Shown here one piece after another: positions 36,754 through 45,668 of a stretch of DNA of 64,000 bases. This stretch comes from Allorhizobium paknamense (lineage in GTDB: Bacteria; Pseudomonadota; Alphaproteobacteria; Rhizobiales; Rhizobiaceae). Position numbers and translations under genes: made by a program. Below the pieces are notes generated by a model. The model worked only from the letters and a program-made list of their open reading frames with translations. It searched no databases and was not told where the DNA came from. Each line of letters starts with the position of its first letter. The stretch's first letter is position 1. The stretch lies in NCBI RefSeq assembly GCF_030815125.1, contig NZ_JAUSWH010000014.1, positions 1 to 64,000 on the forward strand, read 5' to 3'.

Positions 36754-36912
36754 GCTGTCAGCCTGCCTATTTCGGCGGTTTATGGGTCGCCAGTGCCACA
36801 TTTCGGCAGGTTTTGCCGGAATAAAAAGCGTACCGCTCTTCAGGAAGGTGTCCTTGAATTGGCCGTCACGGGCCGATAAAACGCCTCAACTTGATCAGAA
36901 GAGGTTACAGCC

Positions 36913-38022
36913 ATGGCGCGCACGCTTTTCCTGCTTCCCGGTGACGGTATCGGTCCGGAGGCGATGAACGAAGTCCGCAAGATCATTTCCTACATGAACG
37001 AGGAATTGGCGGCGGGTTTTGAAACCGATGAGGGTCTGGTGGGCGGCTCCGCCTACGACGCCCATGGCGCGGCCATCAGCGAAGCGGACATGGCCAAGGC
37101 CATGGCGGCGGATGCCGTGCTGTTCGGTGCGGTCGGCGGCCCGAAATGGGATGCCGTACCTTACGAGGTGCGCCCGGAAGCAGGCCTGCTGCGCCTGCGC
37201 AAGGATCTGGAGCTTTTCGCCAACCTGCGCCCCGCCATCTGCTATCCGGCGCTGGCTTCCGCTTCTTCGCTGAAGCCGGAACTGGTGGAAGGCCTGGATA
37301 TCCTGATCATCCGCGAACTGACGGGTGGCGTCTATTTCGGCGAGCCGAAGACCATCACCGATCTCGGCAATGGCCAGAAGCGCGCCATCGATACCCAGGT
37401 CTACGACACCTATGAGATCGAGCGTATTTCCGCCGTGGCCTTCGAAATGGCCCGCACCCGCCGCAATACCGTGTGCTCCATGGAAAAGCGCAACGTCATG
37501 AAGTCCGGTGTGCTGTGGAACCAGGTGGTAACCGAGACGCACAAGGCCAAGTATTCCGATGTGAAGCTCGAGCATATGCTGGCCGATGCCGGCGGCATGC
37601 AGCTGGTCCGCGCGCCGAAGCAGTTCGACGTCATCGTCACCGACAACCTGTTCGGCGACATGCTCTCCGACGTCGCCGCCATGCTGACCGGCTCGCTCGG
37701 CATGCTGCCGTCGGCCTCGCTCGGCGCACCGGACGGCAAGACCGGCAAGCGCAAGGCGCTCTATGAGCCGGTGCACGGTTCCGCCCCGGACATTGCCGGT
37801 CAGGGCATTGCCAACCCGATCGCCATGATCGCCTCCTTCGCCATGTGCCTGCGCTATTCCTTCAACCTGGTGAAGGAAGCCGACGCATTGGAAAAGGCCA
37901 TTGCCAACGTGCTCGACAAGGGCATCCGCACCGGCGACATCATGGCCGAAGGCTGCACCAAGGTCGGCACCGCCGAAATGGGCGATGCCATCCTGGCCGA
38001 GTTCAAGACGCTGGTGCAGTAA
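36913..38022 (+). CDS. leuB: 3-isopropylmalate dehydrogenase
   Basis: LeuB oxidises and decarboxylates 3-isopropylmalate with NAD in leucine synthesis. The 369-residue protein shows [51 protein letters not shown] and the metal-binding [28 protein letters not shown], then [17 protein letters not shown]. Length is normal. AGAGG lies nine bases ahead of the ATG. A family B element starts 22 bp after the stop. Confidence 0.97.
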   Translation: MARTLFLLPGDGIGPEAMNEVRKIISYMNEELAAGFETDEGLVGGSAYDAHGAAISEADMAKAMAADAVLFGAVGGPKWDAVPYEVRPEAGLLRLRKDLELFANLRPAICYPALASASSLKPELVEGLDILIIRELTGGVYFGEPKTITDLGNGQKRAIDTQVYDTYEIERISAVAFEMARTRRNTVCSMEKRNVMKSGVLWNQVVTETHKAKYSDVKLEHMLADAGGMQLVRAPKQFDVIVTDNLFGDMLSDVAAMLTGSLGMLPSASLGAPDGKTGKRKALYEPVHGSAPDIAGQGIANPIAMIASFAMCLRYSFNLVKEADALEKAIANVLDKGIRTGDIMAEGCTKVGTAEMGDAILAEFKTLVQ

Positions 38023-38043
38023 TCAGGAGTCTGTATCCGAGCC

Positions 38044-38144
38044 CTACAGCGCCGTGCGTTTTATCAAACGCACGGCGCTGTAACTCTTTAAATCTTCTGC
38101 ATAATTTTATCCTTAAATCGATTCCGATTTAAGGAATTATGCAG
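38044..38144 (+). repeat. family B mosaic element, complete
   Basis: TACAGCGCCGTGCG and its partner CGCACGGCGCTGTA form the first stem-loop; CTGCATAATT and AATTATGCAG bound the second. It lies directly after leuB and could act as its terminator. Confidence 0.85.
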
Positions 38145-38265
38145 TATGTCATGTGCCTGTAATTCCGCGCCCTTACCATGATAGCGCGGAATAAGGATGG
38201 GCCTGAGGGGTCCGCAAGGACAGGCGCATCCCAAACCGTTGATCAGCAGGAATGCCGGTGGCTTA

Positions 38266-38330
38266 CTGCATAACTCCTTAAATCGGAGTCGATTTAAGGT
38301 GAGAATTATGCAGCAGGTTTAAAGTGTTAA
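38266..38330 (+). repeat. family B mosaic element, second hairpin only
   Basis: Only the CTGCATAACTCCTTAAATCG...AATTATGCAG stem-loop is present, followed by TTTAAAGTGTTAAAGCG. It lies 120 bp after the complete copy; the two flank the rest of the 351-bp gap between leuB and the PAP2 gene, where nothing else was seen. Confidence 0.75.
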
Positions 38331-38373
38331 AGCGCGCTTTAGCCGGCATTCGCTTGAAAACGATGGGCGGGAC

Positions 38374-39180
38374 ATGAAAGCCGTTTTTCGGCGTTTACGA
38401 AAAGGCAGGGCGCGATATCCCATGCCTGAATGCAAGGCGCGTCTGTGCATGACCGTCGCGCTGAGCCTGATTGCACTGGCCTGTCTGGTCTTTGACAGGG
38501 CAACCGGGGTGCTGGGCCGCTTTGCCAGCCCCGAAGCGCGGGAGTGGGCAAAACTGCTCTCCAATATGGGCGATTCCGGCTGGAGCCTGTTGATCAGCGC
38601 ATTGCTTGCGATAGAGGGTGCGGCCATGGCGCGGCTGGCCCGGCGGGCAAGCCATAGAGCAAGGGCGGCGTTCTTCAGTGCGCTTGGATGTTATTGTTTC
38701 CTCAGCCTCGCACTCTCCGGCCTCATCGCCAATCTTCTGAAGCGTTTGATCGGTAGGGCACGTCCGGGAGAGTTTCCGCTGGAAGATCCCTTCCATTTCC
38801 TGCCGCTGGCCGGACGCGCCAGTTTCGAAAGCTTTCCATCCGGCCATTCCACCACCATCGGCGCGCTGTTCATGATTGCCGCCCTGCTGGCGCCGCGTTA
38901 CCGGATCGCCTTTGCCGTGGCGGCACTCTGGTGCGGCATGGGGCGTGTCATGCTGGGCGCGCATTATCCAAGCGATGTGCTGGCGGGTTTGAGCTTTGGT
39001 GCCTGGTTCACCTGGTTCATGGCCATTGTCTTTGCCCGGCACGGGCTGGTCTTCCGCCTCGATGCACACCATGTGCCGGTTCTCAGCCAGCCGCTCATTC
39101 GCTGTCCGCAGGCCGAGGCCAGGGCGAAAAGGCAGACTTCTTCTGCGTTGGCTGCAACGGCAGTTTTGCAAACCTCATGA
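38374..39180 (+). CDS. PAP2-family membrane phosphatase
   Basis: A 268-residue integral membrane protein with five or six hydrophobic segments and the three acid-phosphatase motifs: KRLIGRARP, FPSGHST and GRVMLGAHYPSDVLAG. These hydrolyse lipid phosphates; rhizobial members include the lipid A phosphatases LpxE and LpxF, but sequence alone does not fix the substrate. The C-terminal tail of about 40 residues is polar. A later ATG (codon 17) is a possible start. Confidence 0.85.
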   Translation: MKAVFRRLRKGRARYPMPECKARLCMTVALSLIALACLVFDRATGVLGRFASPEAREWAKLLSNMGDSGWSLLISALLAIEGAAMARLARRASHRARAAFFSALGCYCFLSLALSGLIANLLKRLIGRARPGEFPLEDPFHFLPLAGRASFESFPSGHSTTIGALFMIAALLAPRYRIAFAVAALWCGMGRVMLGAHYPSDVLAGLSFGAWFTWFMAIVFARHGLVFRLDAHHVPVLSQPLIRCPQAEARAKRQTSSALAATAVLQTS

Positions 39181-39182
39181 AA

Positions 39183-39208
39183 ATGCCCGGAACCAGGGTT
39201 CCGGGCAT
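39183..39208. terminator. bidirectional terminator between PAP2 and MHS transporter genes
   Basis: ATGCCCGGAACC and GGTTCCGGGCAT form a 12-bp stem with a tiny loop between two convergent genes, immediately after the PAP2 stop and 26 bp from the transporter stop. Confidence 0.8.
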
Positions 39209-39233
39209 TGATTTGGCAGATGACGCGGCGTGA

Positions 39234-41117
39234 TCAGGCGTCGATATCGTTATTCTTGGTTTCCCGCAGGAACAGCATGCCGATCACGAAGGATATGCCG
39301 GCGATGACAATGGGATACCAGAGACCGTAATAGATATCGCCCTTGGCCGCGCTCATGGCGAAGGCCGTGGCGGGCAGAAGACCACCGAACCAGCCATTGC
39401 CGATGTGATAGGGCAGCGACATGCCGGTATAGCGGATGCGGGTGGGGAACATTTCCACCAGCATGGCGGCAATCGGGCCATAAACCATGGTCACATAGAT
39501 CACCAGCACCGTCAGGATGGCCACGAGCGGCACCCATTTGACCTGGGCCGGATCGGCCACCATCTTGAAGGCGCCGCCATTGGCAATGGTGTAGACCGGC
39601 ATGGACTGCATGCCAGCGGCTGCGGCTTCATCCGCCGTCAGCAGCTTGTCCGCCACCAGCTTGTCCGTGGGCACCGTGGTGCTCGGACCGCCGCGCACGG
39701 CTTCGGCATTCAGCTTCAGTTCCGGATTGGCGGCAATGAAGGCGTTCAGCTTGGCGTCCGGCACCTTCACCGCATCACGGACCAGCGGATAGCCGGCATC
39801 GTGCAGGGCAATGTTGACGCTCTTCTGCAGGCTGGCATCGAGAGCCTTGGCATTGGCGCCGGCCTTGATGCTGTCATAGCTCGAAATTTCGGCATTGCCG
39901 AGCTTGATCGCGGCCGTGGAGCCGGCAGCACCGGGCACGACTTCATAGGGCACCGAATTCTTCGTCAGCAGAGCGGTTGCGATATCGCAAGAGGTGGTGA
40001 ACTTGGCCGTCCCCGTCGGATTGAACTGGAAATTACAATCTGCCGGATCTGCCGTCACCGTGGCCTTCACCGTCGCCTGCGCTTCAGCCAGGGCCGGATT
40101 GCCTGCCCAGGTCATGGCCTTGAAGAGCGGGAAGTAGGTGAGCATGGCCAGCAGCAGGCCCGCCATGATAATCGGCTTGCGGCCGATCTTGTCCGAAAGC
40201 CAGCCGAAGACGACGAAGAACATCGTGCCGAGCGCCAGCGCAATCGCCACCATGATATTGGCGGCCTGGGCATCCACCTTTAGCACGTTCTGCAGGAAGA
40301 ACAGCGCATAGAACTGGCCCGAATACCAGACGACGGCCTGACCGGCGACAGCGCCCAGCAGCGCCAGAATGGCGATCTTGGCATTCTTCCACTGGCCGAA
40401 GGCTTCCGAAATCGGCGCCTTGGACTGGGTGCCCTCCTCCTTCATCTTCTTGAAGGCGGGGGATTCGTTCATCTGCATGCGGATCCAGACGGAAATGCCA
40501 AGCAGCACCACCGACAGCAGGAAGGGAATACGCCAGCCCCAGGCCGCAAAGGCTTCCTTGCCCATGGCCATCTGGATACCGAGGATGATCAGAAGCGACA
40601 GGAACAGGCCCAGCGTTGCCGTGGTCTGGATCCAGGAGGTGTAGAAACCGCGGCGGCCATGCGGCGCATGTTCGGCCACATAGGTGGCGGCACCGCCATA
40701 TTCGCCGCCCAGCGCCAGGCCCTGCAGCATGCGCAGCACGATGAGGATGATGGGCGCGGCAATGCCAATGGTGGCCGAACCCGGCAGGATGCCCACCAGG
40801 AAGGTGGAAGCGCCCATGATCAGGATCGTGACGAGGAAGGTATATTTACGCCCGACAAGGTCGCCAAGCCGGCCAAAGACCAGCGCTCCGAACGGGCGTA
40901 CGAGAAAGCCCGCCGCAAAGGCCAGCAGCGTGAAGATGTTGCGGGTGGTCTCCGGGTATTGGGAGAAGAAGGTTGCGCCGATATAGATCGCCAGCGAACC
41001 GTAGAGATAGAAATCATACCACTCGAACACGGTGCCGAGCGACGAGGCGAAAATGACTTTCCGCTCCTCAGCCGTCATGCCGCGTGCCGAACCGTGCATG
41101 GTTGCGACATTTGCCAT
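39234..41117 (-). CDS. MHS-family MFS symporter with large periplasmic insert
   Basis: A 627-residue inner-membrane transporter of the metabolite:H+ symporter family (ProP/KgtP/ShiA type): SSLGTVFEWYDFYLYG at the N-terminus, FGRLGDLVGRKYTFLV after TM2, and GWLSDKIGRKPIIMAG after TM8. Usual members have 430-550 residues. The extra length is a block of about 190 residues (338-527) in the TM9-TM10 loop, which should face the periplasm. It holds two cysteines (361 and 377) and is rich in Ala, Thr, Lys and Val. Substrate unknown. The gene is monocistronic. Confidence 0.9.
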   Translation of the reverse strand: MANVATMHGSARGMTAEERKVIFASSLGTVFEWYDFYLYGSLAIYIGATFFSQYPETTRNIFTLLAFAAGFLVRPFGALVFGRLGDLVGRKYTFLVTILIMGASTFLVGILPGSATIGIAAPIILIVLRMLQGLALGGEYGGAATYVAEHAPHGRRGFYTSWIQTTATLGLFLSLLIILGIQMAMGKEAFAAWGWRIPFLLSVVLLGISVWIRMQMNESPAFKKMKEEGTQSKAPISEAFGQWKNAKIAILALLGAVAGQAVVWYSGQFYALFFLQNVLKVDAQAANIMVAIALALGTMFFVVFGWLSDKIGRKPIIMAGLLLAMLTYFPLFKAMTWAGNPALAEAQATVKATVTADPADCNFQFNPTGTAKFTTSCDIATALLTKNSVPYEVVPGAAGSTAAIKLGNAEISSYDSIKAGANAKALDASLQKSVNIALHDAGYPLVRDAVKVPDAKLNAFIAANPELKLNAEAVRGGPSTTVPTDKLVADKLLTADEAAAAGMQSMPVYTIANGGAFKMVADPAQVKWVPLVAILTVLVIYVTMVYGPIAAMLVEMFPTRIRYTGMSLPYHIGNGWFGGLLPATAFAMSAAKGDIYYGLWYPIVIAGISFVIGMLFLRETKNNDIDA

Positions 41118-41676
41118 TGTTGATCCTCCTCAACATGTTCCGCGCCAGCCGCCGCCCCCTCCTCCGAGGCAATGTGTCGCGGCTGCGACTGAGCAGTAAA
41201 CTGACAGAATTCGAGGCGAATCGAGAGAGATGCTTTGGGCTTATGACTTTCGTCTAATGCGGCCTGGAGTGTTTCCAAGGAAAAGTGGAACCGGTTTTCC
41301 GCCCGGAAACACGAAAACACTCTCTTCGGTGCGTGATTGAGGCATGACACGTGGCCTTTTTTAGCGCCGGGACGCTCTCGCGGGGAGCCCTGTTTCTTGA
41401 CAGCGGCAGAAAAGGGAGTAAAGGCAGAGGCGGAAGGAAACGTGAGATGAGCCAAGCTTTGATCATCGCCGCCATGGAAGGCAACCGGGCAGTCTCTGCC
41501 GCGGAGCCATTGGCATGCGCGTTTCCTCTGACCATCACGGCCAAAACGACGATTAAAACCGTCTGACGTCTCTGGCCCACCGCTCTCTCCCCGGCAAGGC
41601 CGGGGACAGGAAGAACGCGGAATGCCGCGCTTCCCCCTCACCAAAGCCGAGGAGAGACAGAAAGAGAGCAGGTATC
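41118..41676. other. intergenic region between MHS transporter and asd
   Basis: A 559-bp gap. It contains an inverted family A module at 41266-41327. No ORF with a ribosome site and family likeness was found on either strand; open frames here are uneven in codon use. Confidence 0.4.
41266..41327 (-). repeat. family A mosaic element, module only, inverted
   Basis: GAGTGTTTCCAAGGAAAAGT and CCGGTTTTCCGCCCGGAAAC, then ACACTCTC: the constant module in reverse, bounded by GAGTGT and ACACTC. Confidence 0.75.
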
Positions 41677-42711
41677 ATGGGTTTCAAAGTTGCAATCGCA
41701 GGCGCCACCGGCAATGTCGGCCGCGAGATGTTGAATATTCTGGCCGAGCGCGGCTTCCCCGCCGATGAAGTGGTGGCGCTGGCTTCCGCTCGCTCGCAAG
41801 GCACCGAAGTGTCCTTTGGCGACAAGGTGCTGAAGGTCAAGAATCTGGAAAACTACGATTTTTCCGATACGGACATTTGCCTGATGTCGGCGGGCGGCAC
41901 CGTTTCGCAGAAGTGGTCGCCGAAGATCGGCGCGCAGGGCTGCGTCGTCATCGACAATTCCTCCGCCTGGCGCTACGATTCCGAGGTTCCGCTGATCGTG
42001 CCGGAAGTGAACCCGGACGCCATCGCGAGCTTCTCCAAGAAGAACATCATTGCCAATCCGAATTGCTCGACCGCCCAGCTCGTCGTGGCGCTGAAGCCGC
42101 TGCATGACGTGGCCACCATCAAGCGCGTCGTCGTCTCCACCTATCAGTCGGTCTCCGGTGCCGGCAAGGAAGGCATGGACGAGCTCTTCACCCAGACCCG
42201 CGCCGTCTTCGTGGCCGATCCGGTGGAAAACAAGAAGTTCACCAAGCGCATCGCCTTCAACGTCATTCCGCATATCGATGTGTTCATGGAAGACGGTTAC
42301 ACCAAGGAAGAATGGAAGGTGCTGGCCGAAACCAAGAAGATGCTGGACCCGAAGATCAAGGTCACCTGCACCGCCGTGCGCGTGCCTGTCTTCATCGGCC
42401 ACTCGGAATCGGTCAATATCGAGTTTGAAAAGGAAATCACCGCCGATCAGGCCCGTGAGATCCTGCGCGAAGCCCCCGGCTGCCTCGTCATCGACAAGCA
42501 TGAAAACGGCGGCTACATCACCCCGGTCGAATCTGCGGGTGAAGATGCCACCTATATTTCGCGCATCCGCGAAGATGCTACCGTTGAAAACGGCCTGAAC
42601 ATGTGGGTGGTTTCCGACAACCTGCGCAAGGGCGCAGCTCTCAACGCCGTGCAGATCGCCGAGCTTCTGATCAATCGCGGCCTGATCAAGCCGAAGGCCC
42701 TGGCCGCCTGA
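41677..42711 (+). CDS. asd: aspartate-semialdehyde dehydrogenase
   Basis: Asd reduces aspartyl phosphate to aspartate semialdehyde, the branch point for lysine, diaminopimelate, threonine and methionine. The 344-residue protein has the NADP motif AGATGNVGREM (residues 9-19), catalytic Cys130 in NPNCSTAQLVVALKPLH, STYQSVSGAGKEGMDEL and the catalytic His in VTCTAVRVPVFIGHSESVNI. AGGTATC precedes the ATG. A 15-bp-arm hairpin follows 34 bp after the stop. Confidence 0.97.
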   Translation: MGFKVAIAGATGNVGREMLNILAERGFPADEVVALASARSQGTEVSFGDKVLKVKNLENYDFSDTDICLMSAGGTVSQKWSPKIGAQGCVVIDNSSAWRYDSEVPLIVPEVNPDAIASFSKKNIIANPNCSTAQLVVALKPLHDVATIKRVVVSTYQSVSGAGKEGMDELFTQTRAVFVADPVENKKFTKRIAFNVIPHIDVFMEDGYTKEEWKVLAETKKMLDPKIKVTCTAVRVPVFIGHSESVNIEFEKEITADQAREILREAPGCLVIDKHENGGYITPVESAGEDATYISRIREDATVENGLNMWVVSDNLRKGAALNAVQIAELLINRGLIKPKALAA

Positions 42712-42744
42712 TTCTGAAATCACGCGCTTTTGAAAAAGGGTCGG

Positions 42745-42902
42745 TTTGGAGGGTGTTTTTTCCAAAACACCCTCCAAAATCTATGTTTTCCAGCATGTCC
42801 GAAGGGAAAACGGTTTCCAGTTTCCCTGGAAATGCTTCGGATTACTGCTTTTTCGCATTTCCGAACGGGAAACCGGTTCCCACTTTCCCTGGAAATGCTC
42901 TG
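42745..42902 (+). repeat. family A mosaic element with two tandem modules
   Basis: A perfect hairpin (TTTGGAGGGTGTTTT 42745-42759 with its complement 42764-42778) is followed by two head-to-tail copies of the module, at about 42782-42840 and 42846-42902 (each with a GGAAAACGG/GGAAACCGG core and TTTCCCTGGAAATGCT tail). The hairpin probably also ends asd transcription. The rest of the gap up to 43022 shows nothing else. Confidence 0.8.
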
Positions 42903-43022
42903 TAAGCCCGCCCTTTTTTATGGTTTACACGAAGTTTAAACGCTTCATGCTTACGGACATGAGGCAGACACACACGGCGCGGCACCGGCAAGGGCCGCGC
43001 TTCCCGTATGGATGAGGTTTCG

Positions 43023-43847
43023 ATGGGGATGAACAGGTTTCGCGCGGCAGCCTTTCTGGCGGTAACGGCGCTCTGTGGCATGGGTGGACAGGCTTTGGCG
43101 GCACCCGCTTGCAGCAACACATCTGCTGGCTTCGAGCAGTGGGTGGATGGTTTCAAGGCAGAGGCTGCCGGTCGTGGCGTCAGCCGCTCGGTTCTCGACC
43201 GCGCATTCGCCAATGTCCATTATAACCAGCCGACGATTCGCGCCGACCGGGGCCAGAAGAGCTTCAAGCTCTCCTTCGATGAATTCATGAAAAAACGGGG
43301 CGGCCAGGCAATCATCAGCCGTGGCAAGGCCATGAAGCGCGCCAATGCCCAGCTTTTTTCCACGATCGAGCGCCGCTTCGGCGTTCCTGCCGGCCCGCTC
43401 ATCGCCATCTGGGGCATGGAAACCGGCTTCGGCAATTATATGGGCAATGAACACACGCTCTCTGCCGTCTCGACGCTGGCCTTCGACTGCCGCCGCAGCG
43501 ACTACTTCAAGGACCAGCTCTATGCGGCCTTGAAACTGGTGGGAGATGGCGACCTGGATGTCAATTCGCGAGGGGCTGCCCATGGCGAGATCGGCCAGAC
43601 CCAGTTCCTGCCGAAGAATGTCACGCTTTACGGCGTCGATGGCGATGGCGACCGCCATATCGACCTGATCCATTCCCGTGCGGATGCCTTGTCCTCCACG
43701 GCAAACTTCCTGAAGGGGCACGGCTGGCAGCCGGGTCTCGGTTATCAGCCGGGCGAGCCGAATTTCACCGCCATCGGCGGCTGGAATGCGGCCACCGTCT
43801 ACCAGCAGGCCATTGCCTATATCGGCAAGGAAATCGACCGACCCTAA
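43023..43847 (+). CDS. lytic murein transglycosylase, MltB type (SLT_2)
   Basis: A 274-residue periplasmic enzyme that cleaves the glycan strand to give 1,6-anhydro ends. A signal peptide spans about residues 1-27 (FLAVTALCGMGGQALAAPA). The catalytic Glu lies in IAIWGMETGFGNYMGN; further family marks are AAHGEIGQTQFLPKNVTLYGVDGDGD and STANFLKGHGWQPG. The C-terminal peptidoglycan-binding domain of longer homologues is absent. ATG 43023 is chosen because GAGG lies five bases upstream; ATGs at 43008 and 43029 are alternatives. Its stop codon overlaps a long palindrome. Confidence 0.9.
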   Translation: MGMNRFRAAAFLAVTALCGMGGQALAAPACSNTSAGFEQWVDGFKAEAAGRGVSRSVLDRAFANVHYNQPTIRADRGQKSFKLSFDEFMKKRGGQAIISRGKAMKRANAQLFSTIERRFGVPAGPLIAIWGMETGFGNYMGNEHTLSAVSTLAFDCRRSDYFKDQLYAALKLVGDGDLDVNSRGAAHGEIGQTQFLPKNVTLYGVDGDGDRHIDLIHSRADALSSTANFLKGHGWQPGLGYQPGEPNFTAIGGWNAATVYQQAIAYIGKEIDRP

Positions 43848-43988
43848 CAGTCCGTCCAATAATCGCCACTGGCCGTCTGCAAATGGCAATTCCTGCGCTT
43901 CCGGTACTCACGTACGTTAAGTACGCTCCGTTCCGGTTCTCGAAATCACCATTTTCGCCAGGCCAGCAGCAATTCTTGAACAGACTGT
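43847..43988. repeat. 142-nt imperfect palindrome (possible miniature element)
   Basis: The ends ACAGTCCGTCCAATAAT and ATTCTTGAACAGACTGT are imperfect inverted copies, and the similarity continues inward (CTGGCC, AAATGG, CCGG, CGTAC) to a centre near 43917 (CGTACGTTAAGTACG). The arms are about 70 nt. It shares its first base with the lytic transglycosylase stop codon. Confidence 0.7.
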
Positions 43989-44030
43989 AAAAAAAGCGCT
44001 TCCGCCGAAGAATTGGCGGAAGCGCTTTTT
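43989..44030. terminator. strong bidirectional terminator
   Basis: AAAAAGCGCTTCCGCC and GGCGGAAGCGCTTTTT form a 16-bp stem with an eight-base loop, flanked by A and T runs, after the lytic transglycosylase gene and the palindrome. Confidence 0.88.
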
Positions 44031-44088
44031 CATGGAGCCTGTGCTTGTGGACATTCGGCTTTGGGTAAGCCTCCTGCCCACTCCCGCT

Positions 44089-44195
44089 TAGAGTGCTTTT
44101 CGATCTGATTGAATTAGATCCGCGCTCCAACTCATTGTTTTTTACAGATTTCCGGACGGAAAGCCGGTTTCCACTTTTCTCGGGACAATACTCTA
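44089..44195 (+). repeat. family A mosaic element, complete
   Basis: An imperfect hairpin (GAGTGCTTTTCGATCTGATT...GATCCGCGCTC) is followed by the module TTTCCGGACGGAAAGCCGG...CCACTTTTCTCGGGACAATACTCTA. The terminal CTA forms the TAG stop codon of the small gene on the minus strand. Confidence 0.8.
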
Positions 44196-44354
44196 ATGCA
44201 GTGTGCCGACGGGGTGATTATCATCCAGAATTTGGAAAACTTCCTGAAGGGCGCTGACGAGAACATCGGCTAACTGATCCAGTTCCTGGCTCAAGACCAG
44301 GGCCGCCAGATTGGACGTATCCGCCTGTGCGTCCGGTTCGAAATCGTCGTTCAT
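44193..44354 (-). CDS. 53-residue acidic small protein, hypothetical
   Basis: The frame encodes 53 residues, from MNDDFEPDAQADTSNLAALV to the C-terminus DDNHPVGTLH. It is acidic, probably forms one amphipathic helix (LSQELDQLADVLVSALQEVF), and has no membrane segment. AGGA precedes the ATG by about five bases. I do not recognise the family. The gene is monocistronic, 283 bp after the Trm112 gene. The stop codon comes from the repeat element edge. Reality is supported by the ribosome site and the regular heptad-like pattern, not by homology. Confidence 0.6.
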   Translation of the reverse strand: MNDDFEPDAQADTSNLAALVLSQELDQLADVLVSALQEVFQILDDNHPVGTLH

Positions 44355-44637
44355 TGCTATCCTGTGTCTCCGGGATCATCCCGGCCTTTATCAGCGCCAT
44401 CCTCATGATGGTAAACGCCGAACAGCTTCGTTTCGTTCGATACAGCATCCTGCGGCAGAAGAAAACCGCATCATGCCGTAGCGCCTTGTTTTTGCATCGA
44501 ATTCGGGAAAATTACCTTGCGGCGCCGTCTTCGTCAGCCTCAAGACTAGACGGCCTGACTTGCGCGGACCTGACGGCCAGCTTTCAGACCGCTTTGAGGA
44601 CGGGCCATTGCCGGACATTGTGCCGGACAACCGCGAA

Positions 44638-44826
44638 TCAGTCCTCGATCTTGCGGGCCTCGGAAACCAGCATGATCGGAATGCCATCCCGGATGGGATA
44701 GGCAAGCTTTGCCTTTTCAGACACCAGTTCGTTTCGCTCGCGGTCGAGCGTCAAACGGCCCGAGGTCAGCGGACAGACCAGCAATTCCAGCATTTTCGGG
44801 TCTACCCCGTTCATGCGCTGATCCAT
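44638..44826 (-). CDS. Trm112-family small zinc-ribbon-like protein
   Basis: A 62-residue UPF0434/Trm112 protein: [47 protein letters not shown]. Only one of the usual cysteines (VCPL) is present, as in many proteobacterial homologues. Eukaryotic Trm112 activates methyltransferases; the bacterial role is unclear. It starts nine bases after the LON-domain gene, so the two are likely co-transcribed. Confidence 0.9.
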   Translation of the reverse strand: MDQRMNGVDPKMLELLVCPLTSGRLTLDRERNELVSEKAKLAYPIRDGIPIMLVSEARKIED

Positions 44827-44835
44827 GGCGGTGCC

Positions 44836-45510
44836 TCACTGCAACAGGGTGTCGGCATCGCCGAACCCGCGCGCCAGATAGATTTCGGTGATGGCGATCA
44901 GGGTTTCCGCCCGGGATTTGAGATCCGGCGCTTCAAGGATCGCCTGCTTTTCGGCAGGACCGAAGGGGGACATCATCGACAGGGAATTGACCAGCGTCAG
45001 ATTGCTGGCCCGCTGCACGCTTTCCCAATCCGCTTCCAGCTTGTTGGCTTCCAGATAGTCCCGGAAGGTGGAGAGCAGCTTGTCACGATCGACGCTTTTT
45101 TCCTCGTCGGCGGAGGTGAGATCGGCCATGAAGGGCGAAATGCGCGCCATGCGGAAGGGGCGGTGGCTTTTCACCTCCTCCAGCAGCCGGAAGCGGCAAA
45201 TGCCGCCCAGCGACACGATATAGCGGCCATCGCCGGTTTCCGCATAGGAGGTGATGCGCCCGATACAGCCCATCTGGCTCAGCGCCGGCACGCCCGGCTC
45301 AAGTTCCAGCGGTTCCACCAGAGCCGGCTGGATCATGCCGATCAACCGGTCGCCCTTGAGGGCGTAGTCGAACATTTCCAGATAGCGCGGCTCGAAGATA
45401 TTGAGCGGCAATTGTCCCGCTGGCAAAAGCAAGGCCCCGGAGAGCGGAAAAACCGGCAAAGTCTCCGGTAAATCCGCCGCTGAGAGATATCTTGCATTGC
45501 CGACGTGCAT
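44836..45510 (-). CDS. LON substrate-binding domain protein (no protease domain)
   Basis: A 224-residue protein equivalent to the N-terminal domain of Lon: LPVFPLSGALLLPAGQLPLNIFEPRYLEMFDYAL, then GCIGRITSYAETGDGRYIVSLGGICRFRL. The AAA+ and protease domains are absent. Function unknown; in Rhizobiales it usually lies between a thioredoxin-like gene and a Trm112 gene, as here. ATG 45510 has GGAGGCAGGA directly upstream. Confidence 0.9.
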   Translation of the reverse strand: MHVGNARYLSAADLPETLPVFPLSGALLLPAGQLPLNIFEPRYLEMFDYALKGDRLIGMIQPALVEPLELEPGVPALSQMGCIGRITSYAETGDGRYIVSLGGICRFRLLEEVKSHRPFRMARISPFMADLTSADEEKSVDRDKLLSTFRDYLEANKLEADWESVQRASNLTLVNSLSMMSPFGPAEKQAILEAPDLKSRAETLIAITEIYLARGFGDADTLLQ

Positions 45511-45668
45511 TCCTGCCTCCTGCAGTGGCGGTCGCGGGCGTGATGCCTGCCTCACCTCTGCCTTTGCATCGAAATCCGAAATTGCCGGGTAGTTTCGGAA
45601 ATTCGAACGTAAGAGTAAAGCCTATGTGGAGCGACGGGACGAGAACTCAAGCCCGCATCAGCTCCCTG

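Noticed and set aside
42745..42902. CRISPR-like tandem repeats
   Set aside because: Only two copies of a ~57-bp module with no spacer structure; these are mosaic elements. No CRISPR array was seen in the window.
44221..44448. 75-codon minus-strand frame overlapping the small acidic protein
   Set aside because: It is in a different frame from the 53-residue gene, is rich in Arg, Ser and Gly, and has no ribosome site.
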